Below are positions 6,961-12,316 of a stretch of 12,316 bases of DNA, one piece after another. The translations under genes and the position numbers were made by a program. The stretch covers positions 1 to 12,316 of the forward strand of contig CAZVFT010000073.1 of NCBI GenBank assembly GCA_964626495.1, given 5' to 3'. Position 1 is the first letter of the stretch, and each line of letters starts with the position of its first letter. The notes under the pieces were generated by a model. The model worked only from the letters and a program-made list of their open reading frames with translations, was not told the DNA's origin and searched no databases. The DNA comes from JACNLN01 sp964626495. Lineage in GTDB: Bacteria > Fidelibacterota > Marinisomatia > Marinisomatales > CAZVFT01.

Positions 6961-8268
6961 TTAAAACTCCATATTGAGTGAGAATCTCATAGTATTCGTG
7001 AGTGGATGACCGGGCTCGCCAGAAGTAAATCCAAAATCAAAACCATATCCTGCAAATCTCAAACCAACACCAAAAGTAGGATTATTTATTTTCCCTGTTT
7101 TATCCCAGTAATACCCAGCACGGAGAGCAAAATATTCTGAATACCAGTATTCAATTCCAAAATTATAAATAAGTTCATCCAACTCGTTTTTGAAGCTTCT
7201 CTTGTCACCCGTTCCAACCTCCAATTTCCCATCTTCGTTATACTTACCATAACCATCCTCACCCCAACTTGCACTGGTTTCGACGGGGTTCCCATCTCCA
7301 TCAAGTTTATATCCACCAATCTCTCCGTTGCCATCCCAGTCAATATCTCCTCCTAGAAGCCAATCATCCAGCCAGGATGTGAAAATACCCAGATAAATAG
7401 GATCTGTATGTGCCGTTTCTCTTTGACCTTTTTTGTTATAGTCAGGATTTACCGATGATTTATGTCCATTTTCATCATATCCACCCACTCCACCATCTCC
7501 ATCCCAATCCATATCCGGATAAGCGGCAACAAGCATTTTATCAATATCAACTACAAGGCTAAACTTATTGAATTCGGTATCCACCAATCTATAGTTAAGA
7601 CCCAGCGTAAAGTTAGTGGGCATAGGATCTGCTTGAGCTTCATCAATAAACGCAACCTTTGGTCCAACATTCGTTAGAGTAAGACCTAAATCAAATCGAG
7701 GATGTAAAAATCCTTTTTTTAAGTAACCAATATCAAACGCAAAATCTGTGGAAACTCCCTTTCCCTTTTCTGCCCCAGTAGGAATATCAGCAAGTTTCTG
7801 GTACATTAATTTTACATTTAACCCAATCGAGGAATTCCTAGAAATATGTGCACCATACGATCCAGATAAAGCAAACATAAAACTGGTGAAGGTCCCCAGT
7901 TCATTCCCCTCTTCATCCGTACGCATTTGTTCACCAAGATTTAAGAAAATGATGTGACCACCGAGAGTTCCCAGCATAGGATAATGTCTCCGGAATGCTA
8001 AAAATTCATAATACATATCAGAAACTAAATTGGGTAGCCAATTAACGTGCATAGCTGCAATTTCAGTACCCTCTAAAAACGCCAAACCAGCAGGATTCCA
8101 GTAACTGGCGTAAGCATCATTTGCAACAGCAACTTGGGCTTCTCCCATACCTCCTGCTCTCGCTCCCGGAGATATCAATAGAAAAATAGCCCCAGCCTCG
8201 CTGACAGCCCCTGCTTGACTTAAAAGAAGCAAGAGTAATAGAAAAGGTCGTATAATTGTTAACTTCAT
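6961..8268 (-). CDS. PorV/PorQ-family outer-membrane beta-barrel protein (type IX secretion)
   Basis: A 435-residue protein with a leucine-rich signal peptide (residues 1-21, cleavage near SQAGA). It then has the PorV signature region: SPGARAGGMGEAQVAVAND at 33-51 and ASYWNPAGLAFLEGTEIA at 54-71. The rest alternates amphipathic strands and ends in Phe, as expected for an outer-membrane barrel of the FadL-like PorV class. In Bacteroidetes, PorV shuttles T9SS cargo from the translocon to the attachment complex by binding the C-terminal sorting domain. Here the next gene encodes a protein with just such a domain, which suggests a dedicated shuttle and cargo pair. Unusual for the family are two acidic inserts, DMDWDGDGGVGGY (252-264) and DIDWDGNGEIGGYKLDGDG (308-326), which resemble calcium-binding loops and probably sit in extracellular loops or turns. 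The start at 8268 has a weak ribosome site (AGAAAG). It is probably driven by the promoter at 8407-8379. It may be a PorV paralogue and not the core T9SS PorV. Confidence 0.85.
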   Translation of the reverse strand: MKLTIIRPFLLLLLLLSQAGAVSEAGAIFLLISPGARAGGMGEAQVAVANDAYASYWNPAGLAFLEGTEIAAMHVNWLPNLVSDMYYEFLAFRRHYPMLGTLGGHIIFLNLGEQMRTDEEGNELGTFTSFMFALSGSYGAHISRNSSIGLNVKLMYQKLADIPTGAEKGKGVSTDFAFDIGYLKKGFLHPRFDLGLTLTNVGPKVAFIDEAQADPMPTNFTLGLNYRLVDTEFNKFSLVVDIDKMLVAAYPDMDWDGDGGVGGYDENGHKSSVNPDYNKKGQRETAHTDPIYLGIFTSWLDDWLLGGDIDWDGNGEIGGYKLDGDGNPVETSASWGEDGYGKYNEDGKLEVGTGDKRSFKNELDELIYNFGIEYWYSEYFALRAGYYWDKTGKINNPTFGVGLRFAGYGFDFGFTSGEPGHPLTNTMRFSLNMEF

Positions 8269-8311
8269 CTTTCTATATATCCAATGTAATTAATTTTTAT
8301 TTGAGTGATTC

Positions 8312-8332
8312 TTAAACTAAAATTTAGTTTAA
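8312..8332. promoter_or_regulatory. Perfect AT-rich palindrome in the PorV-like gene leader
   Basis: The 21 bases read TTAAACTAAA, one central base, then TTTAGTTTAA: a perfect 10-bp inverted repeat. It lies about 40-60 bases downstream of the predicted transcription start and 43 bases before the start codon. The single-base centre prevents full pairing as an RNA hairpin, and no U-run follows, so a terminator is unlikely. It could be a binding site for a dimeric regulator or a structure in the mRNA leader; chance in an AT-rich gap is also possible. Confidence 0.4.
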
Positions 8333-8378
8333 CTGTTCCGAAGTCACCTACATTTTTTTCATTATGAAACACCCGGCG

Positions 8379-8407
8379 AATATATTTGCTTAGAAATCAT
8401 TTGTCAA
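8379..8407 (-). promoter_or_regulatory. Sigma70-type promoter for the PorV-like/M6-like transcript
   Basis: On the minus strand TTGACA (8407-8402, full consensus -35) is followed after exactly 17 bases by TATATT (8384-8379, five of six matches to the -10). Transcription would start near 8372, giving a leader of about 100 bases. The bases just after the -10 are CGCCGG, a GC-rich discriminator in an otherwise AT-rich gap. The promoter lies between the TRAP permease stop (8444) and the PorV-like start (8268), so it separates the two groups of genes; no terminator ends the TRAP operon before it. Confidence 0.7.
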
Positions 8408-8443
8408 GAAATAGAATGAGTTTGCCATGTAAATAATGTCTGG

Positions 8444-10264
8444 TTATCTACCTACAAGCCAGAGAGATAGTATCGGCAAATATGTAATAGCAAGAACCGC
8501 CAACAGTCGAATTATAAAAAATGGTAGAGTTGATTTATACACTTCTGGCATCGTCTTGTCAAATCGATACGCCGATAGAAACAAGTTCATACCAACAGGT
8601 GGTGTTAAAAATCCCAGTTCAAGATTAGCAATAAAAATCACCGCCAGATGTAAGGGATTCACTCCAAAATGCATACCAATCGGAGCTATCAAAGGTACAA
8701 CTACAATAATAGCAGAAAAAATATCCATCAAACAGCCAACTATAAGTAGAAACATATTCAGAGAAAGAAGGAATACAATTTTGCTATCAATATTTGCTTT
8801 AACCCAATTGAGAATATGCATAGGAACCTGAGCATCCACAAGGTAGCTGGTCAATCCCATAGCGACACCGAGAATGATGAGAACACCACCAACGAGAGTG
8901 GCACAATCAACAATAATCTGTGGTATATTGTTAAATTCAAGATCTTTGTATACCAACGTTTCGATAATCAGCACATAAATAACACAGAAAGCTGCAACCT
9001 CAACCAACGTGGTAATCCCGCTGAAAATTCCTCCAAGAATGATCACAGGAAGAATGGCTTCCCATTTTGCTATCCAGAGAGCGGTCATTGCCTTTCGAAG
9101 ATTAAAATGTTTTCGCTTGTGTTTTTTTATGACGCTTTGTCTTACTCCCCATATCGCTACTAAAAATATTAGCAGTAGTCCAGGTATGATACCCGCGATA
9201 AAAATTTTATTAATTGGCACCCCTGCTGTGACACCATAAATAATAGCCGGTAAACTTGGCGGAAATAACAAACCCAGAGAGCCCGAAACAGTAATTAATC
9301 CAATTGAGAAAGGAACAGAATATTTCTCAGCACGAAGCAGTGGAAATAGCAATCCTCCCAGAGCCAGAATTGTAACACCCGATCCCCCAGTAAGCGCTGT
9401 AAAAGATCCACAGAGCAATGTTACCACTACAGGAGTGCCACCAGGAATCCAGCCGAACCATTGTTGAGATACCTCAATCATCCGTTTTGAAGCTCCCCCT
9501 TCTGCAAGGAGGTACCCGCCGAGGGTAAAGAGAGGAATCGTTGGGAGGGTTGGAGATACAACAATACGATAAGTTTCAGCGGGTATGGCAGTAACAGGGA
9601 CACCAGCATTCCAGAATAGAAGTAAAGCAATTCCTCCCATTCCCACAAAAATGGGAGCACCAAAAACAAGTGAAATTATTAAGGAGACAATTCCTAGCCA
9701 CATAATCATACTACTCGGTGTTGTTTCACCCACTCCCAGAGCTGCCATTACAATAACAATTAGCAACATGATCAATCGCAATACCCTGTCGGTACTGCTC
9801 TTTGCATAGATTTGATAAGCAATCAATGCAAATCCTACTGGCATTATCACCTGAACCAGCCAAATGGGTACACCCGGTAAAATGTTATTTGGAAATCTCG
9901 CTTCCACAAGTACAAGCTGGAGACTTGCCCACGTCAGCGAAAGGAGAACACTTAATGATACAACGCTGGCAAACCAATACAATAAATTGGGTTTCTCTTT
10001 TTCTGTAAAGCCGTGTGGTCCTGTTAGTGCTAACAATTTGTTTTCACGAGCTGCCAAAATAGCTCCGAGAAAACCTGTCCAGAGTGTCAGGTGTTGAACC
10101 ACCACAGCAGATCCAGTTATCCCACCTAATTTGAACAAACGTAAAACCGATTCCAAAAACGGAAATATAGCCATAGTTAAAAAGGCTGCCATAGCGAGAA
10201 TATCCTCGCCCCAGTTTAACCTCTCAACAAGGGTCTTTCTGTAATTATTATAGGAAACTTTCAA
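8444..10264 (-). CDS. TRAP transporter fused permease DctQ-DctM (TatQM-like)
   Basis: A 606-residue inner-membrane protein that joins both TRAP permease subunits. Residues 10-155 match the small DctQ subunit (four membrane helices around 22-42, 56-72, 96-118 and 134-152, with R41 in the usual place). After a further helix, residues 185-606 are the large DctM subunit of the ion transporter superfamily. Recognisable DctM blocks are FTALTGGSGVTILALGGLLFP (288-308), GSLGLLFPPSLPAIIYG (328-344), FIAGIIPGLLL (355-365) and NLELGFLTPPVGMNLFLSA (547-565). The family couples solute uptake to a sodium or other ion gradient, receiving substrate from a periplasmic binding protein. The start is a TTG at 10264, two bases after the binding-protein stop; the next in-frame ATG (residue 25) would cut the first helix. 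No Shine-Dalgarno is visible, so coupled translation is likely. The transported solute cannot be told from the sequence. Confidence 0.93.
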   Translation of the reverse strand: MKVSYNNYRKTLVERLNWGEDILAMAAFLTMAIFPFLESVLRLFKLGGITGSAVVVQHLTLWTGFLGAILAARENKLLALTGPHGFTEKEKPNLLYWFASVVSLSVLLSLTWASLQLVLVEARFPNNILPGVPIWLVQVIMPVGFALIAYQIYAKSSTDRVLRLIMLLIVIVMAALGVGETTPSSMIMWLGIVSLIISLVFGAPIFVGMGGIALLLFWNAGVPVTAIPAETYRIVVSPTLPTIPLFTLGGYLLAEGGASKRMIEVSQQWFGWIPGGTPVVVTLLCGSFTALTGGSGVTILALGGLLFPLLRAEKYSVPFSIGLITVSGSLGLLFPPSLPAIIYGVTAGVPINKIFIAGIIPGLLLIFLVAIWGVRQSVIKKHKRKHFNLRKAMTALWIAKWEAILPVIILGGIFSGITTLVEVAAFCVIYVLIIETLVYKDLEFNNIPQIIVDCATLVGGVLIILGVAMGLTSYLVDAQVPMHILNWVKANIDSKIVFLLSLNMFLLIVGCLMDIFSAIIVVVPLIAPIGMHFGVNPLHLAVIFIANLELGFLTPPVGMNLFLSAYRFDKTMPEVYKSTLPFFIIRLLAVLAITYLPILSLWLVGR

Positions 10265-10266
10265 AT

Positions 10267-11289
10267 TTAATTTGGCGGGTTCTTTGTCTTGGTTTTTACA
10301 GTGGTAAATTCCTCTTTCAGCTTTATGGTTTTATCAAAGATTTCTTCGGGAACCAGAGATCCACGGATATAAGGATAGAATGATTTCGTAATTCGGATCC
10401 ACTCTTCTTTCTCTTCGGGAGAAAGTGAATGAATTTGAAGTCCATGTTCACCCATTACATCAAGAGCACGATCTACCGTTGGTATAATCTCACGAGCCTT
10501 AATTCCCGTTTCTTCCGCAATCTCAAGTAACACGGGTTGATACTTCGCAGGTATTCTCTGCCACACATTGTTACTGATGACAAGGGCACCGATGATACAT
10601 CCCCATTTCAGGTCAAGCATATGAGGTGTATGAGTAAACCATTGAGACGATAAAGCAACAATAGGATTAGTGGAAATAGCGTTAATCATTCCTGTCTGAA
10701 GAGAAGGTAAAATATCAGTAGCAGCAAGAGGAACAGGGTGAAATCCAGCTTTCTTCCAGAGCCTTAAAGAATGGTAATCACCCGCCCAGGTGAAGAGTTT
10801 CTTTTCTTGTAATGTCTGAGGCAATATTATCTGTTCATCAGTAAACCAATATACCCATCCCACATCTGCCCAGGTAAGGATCTTAAATCCATTTTGCTTG
10901 ACATCTGTATTGAGTTCAGGTAGCAACTTAGATCGGATATAATCCAACTCCTCAAGTGATTCTACTAACAACGGGATGAAAAAAACATTCATTTTTTCGC
11001 TGATGACGGTCATTCCCTCAATGGTAACAGCTGCAGCATGAATCTGCCCAATTCGAATTTTCCGGATCATATCCTGCTCATCCCCGGCAACACCTCCGGG
11101 ATAAATTCGAAGTATAACTTCACTATTGGTTACTTCTTTCCACCTCTGCCCCATTTCCACGAGAATTTCATGCCATGGAGAACCTTCGGGTGCCAGCGTA
11201 GCCATTTTAATTACCAACTGCTTGCCAGTTAACAAATATGGAACACTAATGAATATCAGGCACAAGAATATCTTTTTAATGCTCTTCAA
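10267..11289 (-). CDS. TRAP transporter substrate-binding protein, DctP/TatP type
   Basis: A 340-residue periplasmic protein with a signal peptide (residues 1-22, KKIFLCLIFISVPYLLTGK). It follows the DctP layout: IKMATLAPEGSPWHEIL at 27-43, GGVAGDEQDMIRKIRIGQIHAA at 65-86, HPVPLAATDILPSLQTGMINAI at 184-205, then a helical C-terminus. In classical DctP proteins a conserved Arg in the K-I-R motif of the second domain clamps a carboxylate ligand; the aligned stretch here is KKLFTWAG (163-170), with Phe in the Arg position. That fits the TatP branch, thought to bind less polar ligands, but the alignment is by eye. The start codon is a TTG at 11289 with a strong GGAGG ten bases upstream, inside the preceding lipoprotein gene; the TTG overlaps that gene's TGA as TTGA. 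It would deliver solute to the fused permease encoded next and may dock with the TatT-like lipoprotein. Confidence 0.9.
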   Translation of the reverse strand: MKSIKKIFLCLIFISVPYLLTGKQLVIKMATLAPEGSPWHEILVEMGQRWKEVTNSEVILRIYPGGVAGDEQDMIRKIRIGQIHAAAVTIEGMTVISEKMNVFFIPLLVESLEELDYIRSKLLPELNTDVKQNGFKILTWADVGWVYWFTDEQIILPQTLQEKKLFTWAGDYHSLRLWKKAGFHPVPLAATDILPSLQTGMINAISTNPIVALSSQWFTHTPHMLDLKWGCIIGALVISNNVWQRIPAKYQPVLLEIAEETGIKAREIIPTVDRALDVMGEHGLQIHSLSPEEKEEWIRITKSFYPYIRGSLVPEEIFDKTIKLKEEFTTVKTKTKNPPN

Positions 11290-12218
11290 AAGAACAATTC
11301 CTCCACTCTATCTTTCAACCACCGTGCTCGTTGCTGTGCTATAATATTTGCAAGGCGGGTTGATGGATTTTTATCCACGTCAATTTTCAAAGCTTGATCC
11401 AATAAACGTAAAAATTCATCCCGATTCTGGGATTTTACTGCTACCGCTTCTGCAAGTGAGACATATACAGAAGCGTTGCTGCCATTAGATAGTTCAACGG
11501 CACGTTCAAAGTGTTCCCGAGCAGTTTTTTCAGCATCATTCCCAGCATCCGAAAGGGACATAACATATGAAATCATTATTTGATGAAGGGCGCCATTATC
11601 AAAATCTTCATCCAACTCCAAACAACACTCTATAAAATATCCGATGTTTGGGAGATCAACAATAGCTTCTGGATTAGCTTTTGTTGAACTAATCAATCCT
11701 CCCCATGCCACTGCAGTCCAGTAAAGAAAAGGAACATCCTCAGATTTTATGCGGGATAATGCTTTTTTAGGATTGATATTATATTCACGGTTAAAACCGG
11801 GATACTTAACTTCCAATCCTTTTAATCCATAATCCTTTGCTCTTCTGTATAATATCTCCAATCTTTTCCTGATTATTTTTGCTTTTTGTATATCTTCAAC
11901 AGCCATCCGATCAGCATCTTGTTGAATAAAAGCATAAGCATACATAGTAAAGGATTTTGATGCCGTAAGTAAAAGATCAGGATTATCAGGTGATTGATTC
12001 AGAAGCATTTCGATCATCTTCAGGTTAGACGGCATTGCTTCCCTAACAAGCTGAGGATCATTTTCACTGAGATAAGTATCCGCCAGATATTCTCCTGATC
12101 CTACGAGACTTTTGATGGCAATCTGTTGAAAAGAACATCCAGCCAGAAAAATTGCAACCGGTAAAATAAACCAAATTGTGTACAAAAACCTATGTATACG
12201 CGGTAGTTTATCCATCAC
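11286..12218 (-). CDS. TatT-like lipoprotein, TPR-type component of a TRAP (TPAT) transporter
   Basis: A 310-residue lipoprotein. The first 27 residues end in the lipobox IFLAGC, so Cys28 should be lipidated. The remainder is almost wholly alpha-helical with cryptic TPR-like helix pairs and matches the TatT pattern: YLADTYLSENDPQLVREAMPSN (44-65), LLLTASKSFTMYAYAFI (82-98), the YWTAVAWGG segment (166-174), and a final repeat pair REHFERAVELSNG/ASVYVSLAEAVAV (234-262). In Treponema pallidum the orthologous TatT forms a trimer that binds the DctP-like TatP, and the genes are adjacent to a TRAP permease, as here. The frame opens with GTG (12218) immediately followed by ATG (12215); either may be the start and neither has a clear ribosome site. 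As first gene of the operon it overlaps the binding-protein gene by four bases. Confidence 0.88.
   Translation of the reverse strand: MMDKLPRIHRFLYTIWFILPVAIFLAGCSFQQIAIKSLVGSGEYLADTYLSENDPQLVREAMPSNLKMIEMLLNQSPDNPDLLLTASKSFTMYAYAFIQQDADRMAVEDIQKAKIIRKRLEILYRRAKDYGLKGLEVKYPGFNREYNINPKKALSRIKSEDVPFLYWTAVAWGGLISSTKANPEAIVDLPNIGYFIECCLELDEDFDNGALHQIMISYVMSLSDAGNDAEKTAREHFERAVELSNGSNASVYVSLAEAVAVKSQNRDEFLRLLDQALKIDVDKNPSTRLANIIAQQRARWLKDRVEELFF
11300..11304 (-). promoter_or_regulatory. Shine-Dalgarno that fixes the TTG start of the TRAP binding protein
   Basis: GGAGG lies at 11304-11300 within the last codons of the TatT-like gene (V-E-E-L-F-F-stop), ten bases upstream of the TTG at 11289. The next ATG in frame is residue 29, beyond the signal peptide, so the TTG is the only start that keeps the export signal. 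Confidence 0.7.
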
Positions 12219-12316
12219 TATTATTAAAATAACATATTTTCAAAAGAGATTTTAGCTATCTTATCACTAGTGTCCGGTAAAAGTTTTGAAACAGGTCTGA
12301 AACTCCCCGAAGTTGG
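12219..12316. other. Upstream region of the TRAP operon
   Basis: Ninety-eight bases without a supported gene. A weak minus-strand promoter can be proposed: CGGACA (12276-12271), 16 bases, TAAAAT (12254-12249), with a start near 12242. The 8-bp palindrome CACTAGTG occurs at 12265-12272. Frames reaching the window edge are too short to judge. Confidence 0.25.

Noticed and set aside
8312..8332. The AT palindrome as a terminator of the TRAP operon
   Set aside because: It has no GC in the stem apart from one pair, no U-run after it, and lies downstream of the next promoter.
8436..8831. Plus-strand frame of 131 codons
   Set aside because: Antisense to the conserved DctM C-terminus; composition is that of a complement of membrane helices with no recognisable family.

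Overview
All genes in this window lie on the minus strand, so the window reads from its right end to its left end. The lineage looks like the FCB superphylum: there is a PorV-type outer-membrane protein, a protein ending in a type IX secretion (T9SS) sorting domain, a PEGA-domain protein, and a zinc-protease/propeller/beta-barrel protein, in moderately AT-rich DNA. The addition of a TPAT-type TRAP transporter makes a relative of Candidatus Neomarinimicrobiota (SAR406/Marinimicrobia) my best guess. That is inference; no taxonomic marker gene is present.

Right part (12316 to 8444): a compact three-gene TRAP transporter operon. In order it encodes a TatT-like lipoprotein (TPR-type helical), a DctP/TatP-type periplasmic binding protein, and a fused DctQ-DctM permease. 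The genes overlap or nearly touch, and at least two use TTG starts. The set matches the TPR-protein-associated TRAP transporters (TPATs) described from Treponema pallidum. The binding protein appears to lack the Arg that holds carboxylate ligands in classical DctP proteins.

Middle (8443 to 4031): a consensus-like sigma70 promoter, a leader with a perfect AT palindrome, then a PorV-family outer-membrane protein and a large secreted M6-peptidase-like protein. The M6 protein carries a T9SS sorting domain, but its HExxH zinc motif has become LMMGF, so it is predicted to be an inactive pseudoprotease. Between the two genes sits a strong intrinsic-terminator hairpin. A well-primed 18-codon leader ORF runs through the hairpin and stops in an ATGA overlap with the M6 start. 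This looks like a possible attenuator or coupling device between a PorV-like protein and its putative cargo, and it is the most distinctive item in the window. The M6 gene is also a mosaic of about 50% and about 30% GC segments.

Left part (4030 to 1): an intergenic stretch with two diverged copies of a hairpin-rich repeat of about 75 to 85 bp. Next comes a protein with a signal peptide, a glutamate-zincin protease domain (HEFTH), a TolB-like propeller and an Omp85-like barrel. One base after its stop begins a CsgG/LpoB-like plus PEGA protein that is cut by the window edge. These gene products are predicted to act in the envelope: a solute importer at the inner membrane, T9SS-linked export or attachment at the outer membrane, and two uncharacterised envelope proteins. 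No tRNA, rRNA, CRISPR array or complete mobile element was seen.
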